A stretch of DNA of 64,000 nucleotides from Aristolochia californica (GCA_029961685.1 JARWKL010000012.1:24599227-24663226); one strand, 5' to 3'; positions 12,063-25,179 are shown, counted from the first letter of the stretch. Notes: generated by a model not told the origin, from the sequence alone. Translations and numbers: made by a program.

Positions 12063-14269
12063 ATGGAGTCTCTGATCGAAGTTGGGTTTCCCCTGGTGAA
12101 GGCAGCCGCCCCTTACGTGTTCACCTCTCTTGCTTTGCTAGCTGCTCTGGTAGTGTATTTCTATGCACCCTATTGGGGGGTAAGGAAGGTGCCCGGTCCT
12201 CCTACTACACCTCTTTTAGGGCACCTTCTCTTGCTCACCAAGTACGGACCTGATGTTTTCAGTGTTCTTGCCAAGAGATATGGACCTGTTTATAGGTAAG
12301 TTTATATGGATCCCCTCCTCCTTTCAGTTTTCCCTCCTTACTTTTTATCTTCTTTCACTGCAAATTGATATGGTGGTGCACTCAGATTCCATATGGGGAG
12401 GCAGCCTCTGATAATAATAGCAGACCCCGAGCTTTGCAGAGAGGTGGGCATCAGGAAATTCAAGGACGTTGGCAATAGAAGCATTCCTTCTCCTATTTCT
12501 GCTTCCCCTCTTCATCAGAGAGGACTCTTCTTCACAAGGTACTGTTTTGTTTACAAAACAGCTTTAAGCTTAGCAAATTAAGCCATGTCAAGGGAAACCA
12601 GTTGGAGTAGTGTTGGGTGACAAATTCCTCTCTCCATGATGCAACTGGAGGAGCTATTTACTTACCAAAGTGTGTTGAGTTTCAGAGGGTCAAGGTGGTC
12701 TACCATGAGGAACACTTTCATTTCCCTCTACCGACCTTCACATCTCTCTAATCTCATCCCAAACATGCAATCCTTCATCGAATCGGCAACCCAGAGCCTA
12801 TCCACAGCAGAAGATCAAGAAGACGTCGTCTTCTCACACTTCTCCTTAAAGATGGCTACAGACATCATCGGTCAGGCCGCCTTCGGTGTGGACTTCGGCC
12901 TTTCCAAAGGTCCATTACCGGAGAACAGTGACATTTCCACAAACATCAAGGAAGCCGAAGATGACGAAGTTTCGGGCTTCATCAAGCAACACATCTACTC
13001 CACCACCTCCTTGAAAATGGACCTTTCCGGTTCTCTCTCCATCATCCTAGGTTTACTCCTCCCCGTCCTTCAGGAGCCTCTGAGGCAAATTCTCAGATTG
13101 ATACCGGGCACCACTGATCGGAAGATCGACCAAACGAACAAGAACCTGAGCTGCCGATTGGATGAAATCGTTACAAAGAGAATGAAAGAGAAAGACCGAG
13201 GGTCCAAGGATTTCCTGTCAGCAATATTGAACGCCAGGGACTCGGAGGGGATATCCAAAGATATCTTCACCTCCGAATACATCAGCGCGCTGACATACGA
13301 ACACCTCTTGGCGGGCTCAGCCACAACCTCCTTCACACTGTCATCGATCCTCTACCTCGTTTCCGGGCATCCCGAAGTCGAGAAGAACTTAGTCGAAGAA
13401 ATCGACCGATTTGGACCCCGCCATCTTCTTCCAACTGCGGAGGATCTTCAACACAACTTCCCTTACCTCGATCAGGTAATTAAACGACAAGCTGAATTAG
13501 TGATTCAACCCCCCCATCTGCGTTGACATGACTGCAGCAGGAAACGTGTCACGAACAGTAAGCAAACAAATCGGCTGCACCCCGGCAAAGTAGTGTCTTG
13601 TCTTGCATTTTGGCATATTCTTCAGCTGCTGGTGATTTCTTTTCATCTGCTTCATAATAGAATAATAATAAATGTCTGGAAGGTGGTGGATTGTTGCAGG
13701 TGATCAAAGAATCGATGCGGGTCTACACAGTCTCTCCATTGGTGGCAAGGGAGACATCTCGACAAGTACAGATAGGTGGCTACGCACTTCCAAAGGTATG
13801 GAATTTGAATCATGAAATGAATATAAAAAATTAAATATAATGAATTTAAAAGTCATTCAATTCAAATCTAATAGTTAAATTAAAAACTAAATATATACTT
13901 AAGCAAGTGGTCTTTTGTGAAACCAATGAGCAGGGGACATGGGTGTGGCTGGCCTTGGGAGTTCTTGCGAAAGATCCCAAACACTTCCCCGAACCAGAGA
14001 AGTTCCGACCAGAGAGATTTGATCCAAACTGCGAGGAAGAAAAACAGAGGCATCCATACGCGCACATTCCATTCGGAATAGGACCACGGGCATGCATCGG
14101 ACAGCGCTTTGCACTTCAAGAGCTCAAACTTACGCTCATTCATCTCTACCGCAACTACGTCTTTCGACATTCTCCAAAGATGGAATGCCCACTTGAGCTC
14201 GATTATGGCATTGTCCTCAACTACAAGTACGGTGTCAAACTCCAAGTGATTCGGCGCTCTGCAAGTTAA
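12063..14269 (+). CDS. MAX1: cytochrome P450 CYP711A (MORE AXILLARY GROWTH 1), carlactone oxidase
   Basis: MAX1 is an ER-bound P450 that oxidises carlactone to carlactonoic acid in strigolactone synthesis, the signal that holds back shoot branching. Five exons (12063-12295, 12386-12538, 12686-13475, 13700-13795, 13934-14269) join in frame to 535 residues; the Arabidopsis protein is about 520. An N-terminal hydrophobic anchor (about 17-37) is followed by the proline hinge VPGPPTTP. The oxygen-binding I-helix motif AGSATT is at 338-343, the ExxR at 396-399 (ESMR), and the heme loop [10 protein letters not shown] at 471-480 with the axial Cys at 478. Stretches such as [16 protein letters not shown] and [14 protein letters not shown] are diagnostic of CYP711A. 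The start at 12063 was chosen for family length; the same frame is open back to an ATG at 11937. Confidence 0.96.
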
Positions 14270-14726
14270 TCTTCTCAACAAATACATGGTGGGAGTGCTA
14301 CTAAGTATTCTATTCTGCCAGAGGGTTCTCTTTTGCATATTGTACTGTAACCAGGAATAAAAGACGAAAGAGAGACTAGGAGCTGTTGATTTGAATTTGA
14401 ATTCGAATTCAGCATCAGTAACCATCTGCACGGACATAAAAATGGTGAACAAGCAGATGGAAATGGAATAGAAGCAGGCTTACCGTTTCCGTGTACACAG
14501 GGCAGAAAAAAAACCATTTTTTATTAGAACAATTCCTCATTAACACAACTATTTTACAGGAGAAGGATTACCCAAGGCACATCCAAAACTCTCTTTCGGC
14601 ATTGAAATGCATAGATTATCCAAGTGACACAATGCAACAAGCTGTTGAACTTAAAAAGAAATAAACATAAGCAGTTACATAGTTACATTACAGCTACGAT
14701 TAAGTAGTAGCTTGCCTCTCACCTCT

Positions 14727-16833
14727 TCAGTAACATCCCTTCTCCCTGATTCTCGTGGAAATCTTATCCATTCTTAAGAATGGTTTGGAGAGATTAACTG
14801 ATGGATCGGAACCTGTGCTGCTCTTTGTATCCCCATAATTGAGATTCACCTTCTTGCTAAAATGGAAATCATCTAATGACTGCCTCTGCAATCTATTCAA
14901 ATTGCAGACCCTTTGCTTTGCTTTGACAGACTCTGTTAAGTTCATGTAACTGGGTTTGCAATAGTTGCTCCCTTCAGTTCTTTCTGTTCTTTCTGATGCC
15001 ACAAGAGTGGGACCTGACATGGGAGTTGACGTACCAATTGAAGAAGATGAAGGCGAGCTCTCCTCGCAGTGGAATTCGGAACTTGGATTTGATGAAGAAC
15101 GATAGCTGCATAGGTTCATCAAAGGGGGTTTTGCTGAAATTCTTGTAGTAACATTGTTCTTTCTGATTTTAACGGAGCTTAGTTCAGAGGCTTTTGTGCG
15201 GGATCCGTAGAACTCATCGAAGTTTTTGGAGACGGGGGGGGTCTCAGAGGGATCTGAGTGAGCTTGTTCCATCAGCCTGTTCTCCCATGGCTTGGCTGCC
15301 ATCCAGCGCTCTAGCCAACTCCATCCCCAGCTGTTTTTATCAGGTTCATGACGTTTAAAAGATGCCAAGGGGACATTCGGTCTTGGATTGGAGTTTGATC
15401 TCCATTGCTGAATGATGAAGAGAAAGAAGATAAAATAACACCACTGAACAGATTTCTACGGCGTGAGGAAGAATGAAAGGCAAACAGACAAGCCCAACTA
15501 TGGAAATTTTTATTTGGGAAATAAAGTTAAAAAAATTATCGCACAACCTGCTGAGAAAGTGAATAAGCCACGGCCCGTTCTCTCTTGATTGCTCCTTCTT
15601 GCCTCATTTGAAGCTTCGCTCTTACTTCTTCCAGTGTCCCTTGGCTGTCACACCATCCTTCCTGAACTCAATATAACAGACCCACATCAAATCTTGCAAG
15701 ATAAACTTTGAATCATGATAAACCAAGAGAAAATCAAAACTCCAACATGGTCTGTATACCTCAGCTTCTTTCAAGATTTCATCTTTGCTGCGATGAATCT
15801 CAAGCAGCTTCTGGACGGCCTGGCCCTCGGCAGACATTCTAACCCGGCGTGCCCGAACTCGAGCCTGAACTCGAACTAGGGCTTGCATGCATCTCAATGT
15901 TACAGCAGCTTGTTTCCGAACTTGTCGTCCCCGAACTATGGCTTGAAGCCTGACAACTCCTTTTAGAGCTTTTAACGCCCTTCTTGCCTGCAATTTAGGG
16001 CATAGAAATGAGCAAACTATTGACTTATTTGGTCGGAAGATTCAAAATTTGGACACATGCCTTTGAAAATACAGACGGGATTTTTCGTGAAAGGACGTCA
16101 AAACATAGATCAGATTGATCACGCAAAGTATCTAGAAGTAAGGAAAAGAAAGAAAGAAAAATAAAGCAGCCAAATTTGAAAAAATGAAAGTAAGCACGAG
16201 ATCTGATAAAATACAGCATTAGGATCGAATGGAAGTATGAAACGCATTCCAAATGCCATAACCCCTAGATAAGAAATGGAGAGATTACTCTTTACAAACC
16301 AATCCTTCGGTTTCCTATTTCCGTGACGAGGGAAGGTCTACACCTGACAAAAACAGTTCAAGCAGAAATAGCAGAAGAACAATCAAACTGGAAGAGAGTA
16401 AGAAAACAAGCAAATATATACCAAGAAGCCACGGAATGCCGTCTGGATGCGAATGGCAGCCCACTCTTGCCGAACAGCTCGAAAATCCTTAGGAGGTGCA
16501 CGCACTACAGTAGCTACAGCAGCATTAAAAGCATCGGCAAGCGAAGAACATTCGGAAGTCTCAGAAGCAGCTCTCTGCCCCGATTTCGAACCTTTACATC
16601 CTGATCCGAGGTCCCCCGATGAACTCCTCCACAGCTTCCACTTTTTCCCCTTGCTAGAAGTCTTTTCCTGCAAAAATACACGATAACAAAAAACATAACT
16701 CATCAACGAATCTACGAAAACAGAGGAGAAAAATAAATATCAATACTCTAAAGTGAAACAAGCTTACCGGGTCTTCTTTTTCTGGTTTCCTGAGTCCTAC
16801 CAAGGATTTCAACCATTTTCCTGAAGCACCCAT
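14727..16833 (-). CDS. IQ67-domain (IQD) calmodulin-binding protein
   Basis: IQD proteins bind calmodulin and act as scaffolds at microtubules, plasma membrane and nucleus. Five exons read downwards: 16833-16768, 16667-16422, 15987-15760, 15661-15548 and 15407-14727. All are GT-AG and in phase, giving 444 residues. The N-terminus [13 protein letters not shown] is the family start. The IQ67 region holds three IQ motifs: [11 protein letters not shown] (94-104), [16 protein letters not shown] (115-130) and a third at about 138-154 ([13 protein letters not shown]). The split of the IQ67 region by an intron between the first two IQ motifs is typical. The C-terminal half is basic and Ser-rich, with [18 protein letters not shown] and a DUF4005-like [13 protein letters not shown]. 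The exact IQD number is not assigned. The next gene upstream on this strand is also a calmodulin-binding gene of a different family. Confidence 0.93.
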
Positions 16834-17835
16834 CTTCCAAAAAGCGCTTCTTTAATGAGAAGTGAAGAATATGAAAGAAAGATTATGATTTGAAGAAAGA
16901 AACAGAGAGGCAATCAAATACAGGAAAACTTTTCAGATGAATAAGAGATGAGAGAGAAAGCAAGTTCAGGGGAAGTGGAGAAGAAGCCAGTTATTGGGAA
17001 TAGAGGCCTGTTTTTCTGGCTTAATTGCTTAGCCGTTGTTTCCTGTTTTGAATTTCAAACACAACGGGAACAAGAGAATCCCGCTCGAATAAACAGACAT
17101 CGAGAGAGGCGATTCTCTCTTTCTACTTTTGCACCTCTTTCTTGCTAAATTTACAAACTTACCACTTCGGGCTCTTGCACTAAAAGTAATATGGACGGAT
17201 TAAAAGGCACCCAATATTTTACCATTAAAATGTACAAATTGGTTTTTTGAAGGGTCAAATCGTTGACTGTCATGTCAATATGGTAATAAGCTTAAAAGAT
17301 GATGCCTCTTGTGCAAGCGAACCGGACGAGACGATAAGACCGAGAAGGGGGGGGGGGGGGGGGACATCAAATGGAGACAAAAGACTAGCCTTGACACGAC
17401 TTTTCAGACCTTCTCGCGTTTGGATTCTACTCCGCAGTAGCAGACCCAGTACCGTGATCGCGTGTGATTTGCTTACGGAACGCTTTTCCCTTTCCTCGAG
17501 GCCAAGCGCTCTCTCCCACCAGTGACCAGACGCTTGCAGATCTCTCAGATTCGCGACGAATCAGAATGAACAGTTACTGCTGCTATAAACAAAGAAGGGC
17601 TTTCTCTTCTTTCATTCCTTATTCAATATTTGAATTCTGTTACACTTCTTTACAGAAGAGAGAAAAAAAAAATGAACTACACATTATGCTACTCTCTACC
17701 TAAAATGAACCATCTGAGCTAGAGTTAAATGAATGAAATGAATAGAGTCGGAGATGTTATCGGTGGTTAGAAAAGGAGTCTCTGTTGCTGGCTGCTTCAG
17801 AGAACGGGTGTCTAAAAATGTTAAAGAGAGGAGCC
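16834..17835. other. intergenic between IQD and IQM, with a run of 17 G
   Basis: This stretch holds the IQD promoter and 5' leader and the IQM 3' region. A pure run of 17 G lies at 17347-17363. No gene is seen. Confidence 0.6.
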
Positions 17836-20417
17836 CTATTTGGCGCTCTGGAGCTGCACCACTCTGGGGCTTGGCAGCCCCATGTAGGCGAGCCTTGGGG
17901 AAAGCCTGACCTGAGGGCATGGCCGTGGGGATGGAATGGGACCGTGAGTGCCGAAGGGGGACGGAGTGACCCTCGGGGAGAGGTTGACTTTCTCGAGTGC
18001 CCTGAATTGAAGCTCCGTGGGGTAGTCTCTAACACACCCAATACGAGGCCCGGCGCCGGTCGTCCATTTGCACGATAATGGTCTCCCCATTTGGAATTTT
18101 GGTGCTTTCCTGGTCTCGTCTGCTGGGTGTTGCGTCTCCTCTGCGGCAGGGTTCTTCGAGTCTGCCACTTCGGTTGAAGTGGGTTGCTCCACAACTTCCT
18201 GGGCTTCTTCCTCAGTGCACTTGAAAGAGGGGCAATCATCATCGATCGCACGCATCTGGAAAGCAACATGGTCTCATTCAGTCAAAACTCAAAATGATGT
18301 TCGAATAGGATGAGGAATTTCCTTGAATACCCACGAAGTTTACAGGTCTGTGCTTCTAAACGAAATGAAGAGGGGGGAAGATTACTACCTTTACATTTGT
18401 CAGGTCGACTTGGTGCTCCTCCAGGAAGCTCAGAAACTCCCTGAAATGCTCTTCTGTTGGGTGGTAGTGACCGCTGTAAGGCCATATTGCCTGTTACAGA
18501 AACAGTGAAAAAAACATAAATAAAAGCAGTCTATAAAAGAGGAAACTACCAGTCATTTTCTTATCTGAAACTTTTTATCCACATTAACATTCTTTAAAAG
18601 TACCTTTAGGACCCCATATTCTGTAACCAATCTTCCGGATGACGTAGTAGCTCCTCCACAAAGAAAACTCGAGTGTTGAAATGTACCCTTTCTCTTCTGC
18701 GAACAGAGACACAACACCATCAATGAAATGCTGTTAATTTCAATATTTTCACTATGACAACTAATCCAAGAAACAAGTGCACATATTGACACACAAAGAA
18801 CAAAAAGGTAGAATCAAGCGACCAGGGTGTGATATTCACCTGCCCCACATACAGCTTCCTGGATGTGCTTAAGACAAATATCCACTTTGATCCTTTTACT
18901 GTATTGAGAAACACCCCGCTGTGCCTATAGACCAATTTCCCATTTTCCACAATGACTTCATACGCTTCCCTCTCATTCTGGAAAGAATCAGATGAACAAC
19001 ATAATAAGCACATCGCCGTACTCAAGAACATCGTGTCTTGTAATGTTTATAAACAACCAAATTGATTATACTTACTGGTCCAAGATATTGAATGCATTGC
19101 CGTTGAAGAATATTTCTTGGGCACTTCTCAAGATTGATTTCTTTGCCATCTCCAATGTCCAACCTTTATTAAGAAACAGTAAAGAGGTATAAGTTACTTC
19201 AAGAGATATTTATAAATATCAAGATCTGTAATCTCTTCTAGTTAGGAGATGGACACTTGGGTTTACCAGTAGAAGAAAGGCTGAGAACTCTCGCTGTCAA
19301 ACCAAACCTCGTAATACAAATGTAAGTTATGTCCATAGCGGTGGCGGGGGTCAATCTGTAAAATTCCAAAGAGTAGAATGATTAGAGTGTGGAACTGTAA
19401 GAACAACTACAATACGTTCTAATTGGAAACTGAAACATGGTAACTTTGCGGAAGGAGCATACAGCTTCAAGCCAGTGTTGTAGAGCTAGCTTTTGAGCTT
19501 TGTCGTCCTTGCTGAGACCCTTTCCAACCTAAATGAACATAAGAAAGAAACAACTTCCTCAATACTGGTTCAATGTAGAGAACTTTGCATATCTCAGGCA
19601 TGATGACTGAGGGATCTAATGTTAAATTGCTCATCCTGGTTCAATTGTTCTTTTTTTTTTTTTTTTTTGTAGCAGTTGCTTTTTAATACGATAATATACC
19701 TTGGCAGCCTTTGTTCTTGCTCGCGCCCACCGTGAAACTGCCGTCTCTGTTTTTTCAATGTTGTAATACGAGACAGAGCTCCTCTTTAGTGCTGCAAAAT
19801 CCAAAGCCTTCCACCTTCATTGGAAATAAATTTATGTTAAAACGCTTTCACCGGCTAAATAATTTACCAAGCACAATTAGATTAAGGTTAAGAGTCTAAG
19901 AGTGAGAGACTAACCAAAGCTCCTCAACCACGACTGCACAATCTGCAAGGTTTCTTCTGGTTCGGTAACTCTTATAGACTTTCTGTAGCTTAACTGCAGC
20001 TGCATCAAGTTCACTCATGGGCCTTGGTGAAGTCAATTCAGGGTAACACCTGGGAGACTTCAATCTGAGGGCTCCATAGTTGTCCCGAGTTGAAGGAGTT
20101 GAAGGCGCTTGTGCCTCATCTTTCTCCATCTCTTTTCTCTTAAAGGAAACAGTAGTTTCAAGTTTAATCGTCTCAGGTTCCCACTTCCTGAAGCTCAGGG
20201 ACTCTCCAATAACCATTTGACCGGAACCATCAGGTGCTACTTTTGTTTCAGAATCCTTTCTCTTGAAACTGACTGATCTCAACGTTGTCTTCACATCCTT
20301 ATCATTGAAGCTGATGGATCGCACTAGGATGGTCTCAATCTCATCCTTGGATCCCAAAGCAGTTTCCTTCGAACAGTTTTGCGGGGGTCCCAAAAGTAGA
20401 GATGTAGATAAACCCAT
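17836..20417 (-). CDS. IQM-family calmodulin-binding protein (IQM1-like)
   Basis: IQM proteins have one IQ motif and bind calmodulin without calcium; Arabidopsis IQM1 acts in stomatal movement and stress responses. Nine exons read downwards: 20417-19915, 19814-19700, 19528-19463, 19355-19267, 19163-19076, 18977-18840, 18696-18604, 18490-18389 and 18255-17836. All junctions are GT-AG and in frame, giving 537 residues. The IQ motif is at about 139-157 ([17 protein letters not shown]). It is followed by the conserved block with [33 protein letters not shown] and [20 protein letters not shown], and the C-terminal [20 protein letters not shown] 5' UTR intron is likely: an acceptor TTTGCAG lies just above 20442, with a possible donor near 21045. 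Membership in the family is clear; the number within it is not fixed. Confidence 0.95.
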
Positions 20418-22587
20418 TCAAAAAACAGCAGACTCCGGTCGACTGCAAAGCAGCATAAGGAGATCGTAAGCCAAAGATTAGGCAAAGTTGAATGAAATTC
20501 ATACAAGTATATGATTTGAAGAGCAAAAGAAATCACTGCTTTCACAAACAGCTAATGAGGAAAGAGGCAGTCATCTTTCTTCTGCAATTAGAGAGATTCT
20601 CTCTCTTCTACCACTTTACAATCAGGGAAAAGAAAAGAAAACCAAAGACCCAAGTGGAGAGTCATTCTAGGATTAAATCCCCAGAAATAGTCTAATAGTT
20701 TCACTAATCAGGGATGATAGAGCAAGTCTAAATATAGCTATAGCAAGTGAGACAAAGTTCTCACTTTGGAAGATTACTAGCATCTATGAAACATATCAAT
20801 CGAAGCCAATATGGTTCAAGACTAAAGCACCCATCTGAGCCCCGAAGGAAGAAAAACAGATTAAGCACAACGATGCAGTTACAAAAAAAACGAGAAAACA
20901 ATGAAAATTTTCAAGCCACTGATAAAAGCAGCGGAGCAAAAGCGAAGACCTTGGCAGCACAAGAAAATCGAAATAAAACCCAGGAATCATTGATGGCTTT
21001 GAAGTAACAAAGGAGAGAAGAAGAAAAATAAAGGGTGCTCACCCACCTGCAAATCCAAAACCAACAATCCTCTCTTCCTCTCTGTGGGCACACTCAACAA
21101 AATCCAACTGATACTAAACAACTTGGTAATTGATGTACCCTTTCGCTGGTGTATAAATACCGAATGAAATCCCTAGGCTGGGTTTTATGGGATTGGAGAG
21201 AGGGCGAGGGTAGCAGAGAAATGAAAGCAAAAAAGTCAAGAGCAGAAACGTTTGACACTCAGGGGTAGTCTTCGGCCCGGGAGCAACTACCAGGAAACAA
21301 TGCTTACGTATGACCTACAAGGGAGGAGGAGAATTTGGAAGGGCTCTGGATTTTTTAAACAGTGTAGGTTTTTTCCTCTCGTTCTGCGCGCGGTCGAAAC
21401 ACGAGGAGTTTGAAGGTTTCTAAAAGGGAGATATTTGAACGGGAAATTCAAAACAAAAAAAAGAAGAGAGACGCTGGAAGTGTCTTTTGAGGAAATATTT
21501 GCAGTCAAAAAAGCTAGGTTAGACGAAGCAGTTCGTTGCTTCCTTTCCGTTTTTCCATGGCACGGATCCAAATCTCAATCCCCGTCCTCCTAGTCAATTC
21601 TCTGCTGCTGCTGCCAAGGAATGGACTCGACTTTGAAACGTTTTCGAGTCTTTGGTTTTGAAAGGTAATTTTCGTCTTGGAACGCCATTTATTTTATATT
21701 AGAGAAAACTCCAGCTGTAACTTAATCCATATCTGACTTCTAATTATCAATTCAATTTAGTTTTAGGGAGGGTCGGTGTATGAATTGGTTAAAATAACGA
21801 AATTGTCCATGCATGCATGTCTTCTTTTACAACATCTCTTAATTTATGAGGTGGATTAAATCCTTAAAACTGAGCATCCATGCATGTTTTCCTTACACAA
21901 TCTCTCTTAATCTTAACGCCTATAACGGGATTCTTTTTAATGTTGAAAGGTGAACGGGAGAAGGGTCACATTCACAGATTCAATCACGAAGGATATTTTT
22001 AGTAAATCCGAGCAGTATTATTTAATGTCAGTTATTGCTCTGCGTTTGCTCGCCGGCCGCCTGGGAGCTGTTCTTATCCCTTTCACCCACTCCTCATTAA
22101 TACTTCACTGTACCTTTCTGCTTCTTCTCCATTTTCTTATTCCCGGAAAAATTCATGTAGCAAGCAACGTGCAGGAAGAATCAGTTGACCTTGCCCAGAA
22201 AATTCCCATTATAATCTTGATCTTTCGGCGACTTGTTGCTAATCGTTAATGAATGTAACAACTGTAAATCGTTTAAAGGAAGATGCAATTCTGAGAATGA
22301 ATGCGAGAATGTCATAGTTTGAACGATTAAAAAAAAACCAACTCTGGTGCGCAGTTTTCCTTTTGTTTCTGGGTTTCTCAGTATTTCTACGGGGTCAAAC
22401 AGTTTCCCCGAATTCTGGATTGAAGATGGAACTCAATTCAAAGATTTCCAGTTGTTCGTATGTCACTGATTCCGCAAGCATTAACAGTATTCTTCTCTAA
22501 CGGACGTGATTCTACGAAAATTTATAAAACTTATGTTTGACCCTCCAATCTTAAGTCACCTTGGCGTCATCTGTTTGTTTTTTTAGG
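20418..22587. other. IQM 5' leader and promoter, then intergenic DNA
   Basis: The IQM 5' UTR and its probable intron occupy about 20418-21130. A TATA-like stretch (GTATAAATACC, read from the + strand) lies near 21152-21162. Beyond that I see no gene. The open frame at 21950-22249 has no recognisable features. Confidence 0.45.
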
Positions 22588-23746
22588 AAATTTTACTAAA
22601 TTGCCTATTTTTTACTAAATATTAACAAAAATAACCAATTTCCAAACTTAATATTAAAATACCCAATTTTGACGTACACCCCAAATTAGAAGAAGATTTT
22701 TTAATTAATTAACGTATAAAATTTATATTATATTATTGTAAATAGAAGGTAAAAAAAAGTGCACCCACAAATATGATTTTTTTAAACTAAAATAATTTTT
22801 TATCATGTATTTTTTCAGTTTGAAAATGTCTTAAATCGATAATAAAATGCATTAATTACCTAAGATTTTTTTTTAAATAATTAATATTCATATTTTATAT
22901 TTTATTACAATAAATATAAGGAAATGAAATATGTACCGACAAATAAGATTTTTAACACTAAAATAATTTTTTAATTATTTTTATTAAAAAAATATGTTCT
23001 ATTGATAATGAAAGGTAATAATAAAATTAAATTAATTTTTTTACTGATTAATTTATAATTTTTTATTTTATTTCAATAAATAGAAGGTAAAGAAATACGT
23101 GTCAATAAAAAAGATTTAAAAACTTAAATAATTCATTTTATATTATAAAATATCTTAATTTGATAATGAAAGTTGTTAATCAAATTAAAGATTTTTAAAA
23201 ACTAAAATATATTTTTTAAAAATTTTAATTATTAAAAAATATATTAAATCGATAATAAAAGGTGTTAAATAAATTATCAAATAAAATTTTAATTAATGAA
23301 TTTAATAATTTGATATTTTATTACAATAAATAGAGGTAACATGACCCATAAATAAGATTTTTAAAAACTACTTTTTATTATTATTTTAATTAAAAATATT
23401 TTAAAAGCGATAATGGAAGGTGTGTTAAATAGGTTAAATTAATATACAATTTTATATTTTATTATTTTAAAAAAATAATGTAATAAAATATTTACCAACA
23501 AATAAGATTATGAAAAACTAAATTAATTTTTTTCAAAATATTTTATTAAATTAAAAAAATATCTTATATTATTGATATTGTAATTGGATGGCGTGGTTGG
23601 TGACAGGGCATTAATGTCTTCCAATGATGTGCCACCAAGTGGTTAAAACTGTTTGCAGTTGGTCGGTCAAATGGGTAATTTTTAAAATTAAGTTTGTGTT
23701 TTGGTTATTTTTGTTAATATTAAAAAATGAGTAGTTTAGTAAAATA
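22588..23746. mobile_element. AT-rich non-autonomous DNA transposon with long terminal inverted repeats (MULE/MITE-like)
   Basis: The left end (22588-22670) and right end (23672-23746) are inverted copies of each other over about 75-80 bases. Shared blocks, read on the + strand at the left, are TTTTACTAAA, AATATTAACAAAAATAACCA and AAACTTAAT. The interior of about 1 kb is extremely AT-rich and built from decayed tandem copies, roughly 130-150 bases apart, each with an AATAAGATTTTT-like segment and a GATAATGAAAGGT-like segment. There is no open frame, so the element is non-autonomous. A TTTTTTA stretch occurs just outside both ends and may be the target duplication, but in such AT-rich DNA this is weak. 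Long inverted ends suggest the Mutator group; that is inference. Confidence 0.72.
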
Positions 23747-25179
23747 TTATTTTTTATATTATATGGGAGTTCTCCTCTAATCTCAAGACATGGATTCCGG
23801 TCAATGGTTTCTGGGTTTTTTACCTCCATTGACAGCATAAAAACCAAAAATCTATTTGTCTCTGGAAAGATATTTATTTATGAACTTGATTGGCGATCGG
23901 CCTCCCAACTGCTTTCTCTGCGACGGTCGGTTCCATCTGTTGAAATCGTCTGAAACTATCATCGTCAAGGTGCACGAAGCCCGTGCGAGTGAACCAGCGG
24001 TGGGAACGACAGCTATCTCTGTCACCTTGGCTTATCACCAGAAACATAAAAAGTTTTTTTAACGTGTCGTTCTGTAAGTGCAGTTGACTCAGGGAATTAA
24101 TCCCTCATCAATTAAATTCAATATCGTTGTGTGTGCGCCACACTAGACCATCCAAAGCACACGAGGAGCCGTCATGTTTCCCTTTTTTCACGACCCATTC
24201 AAAGCCACTCGCCGTTCACGACGGACGAGGCTTCTGTACTTTTGTTAGGGGAAGGACTGCAGGCTGTTTACCTGTGGAAGAAGAAGACGGTCACACAGCT
24301 CTTCCGGTCTCAGCTCAACCACCCAGTACTGCACGTTGAAACAAAATCGCGCGTTGAAATGAAGACTCTTGGCATCCTCGTGAATGGGTCAAGCGACTCG
24401 AGGTCTGCAGACGAATTTCCGACAGTAATTGCGCGACCTTTCTGCGTTTTCATTGCGCTAGCTGGACCGGAGAAAATTCTCACTCTGGCTTTCAATGAGA
24501 TCAACCTGGACAATTCAGATGAGAAGACGAAGGCCGCGTTAATGCCCTTGGAAGGTTAGAGTGAAACTGATTTCAACAGGGAACCTAAAGAATTTGTAAT
24601 TTCACACGTAACTCATGCTTTAGCGACATTATTGGATTCAAATGGCTGAGATGAGGACATTTTGCCACCCGTCACCGGCACAGTATAGCTGCTCTCTTCT
24701 CACGGGACGAGGATCGAATCTCAAACATGTCACACGTGACATACAAGGCCCACATACACGGGCGTGACAGCACACGCATCTGGGTCGCTGACTTTCACAT
24801 CGTGAGTTCAAACCCCACTAGGGACTTGTGTAGGTGGCCTTGAGAGGAGGCTATACCAAGTGCAAAGCCATGAGCCGCATGTAGTTCCTAGTCTTAAGTA
24901 TTCCAATAGCCTTTCTTAACATGGTAATCATGCTTAGCTTACATAATAAGCAAATTATCTTCATGTTTCCATATGAATGAGGAAAATTAGGAAATAAACA
25001 GATATGATTTTAAAAAAAAAATCTGCCCATATATTAATTCTAGCCATATAGCAAAAACTTGTGATAAGTTTTGGAATCCAACTTTGTCCCTGCCTAAATT
25101 TTCTACCCTCCCAATGCTAGTGCATACATTTATATTTCATAAAATTCAAAGCTAAATATCTTACAATTTATTTAACCCA
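23747..25179. other. region with unassigned open frames
   Basis: Two + strand open frames, 23856-24062 and 24131-24559 (142 residues), are the longest here. I do not recognise either. The second contains LGILVNGSSDS and VFIALAGPEKILTLAFNEI, which reads like globular protein, but there is no promoter, partner exon or known motif to support it. A tRNA-like B-box (GAGTTCAAACCCCAC) lies near 24801-24815; no A-box or tail was found, so I do not call a SINE. Confidence 0.3.

Noticed and set aside
13880..14452. 190-codon minus-strand frame
   Set aside because: It is the antisense shadow of the last MAX1 exon.
24801..24815. tRNA-like B-box suggesting a SINE
   Set aside because: No A-box, A tail or flanking duplication could be found.
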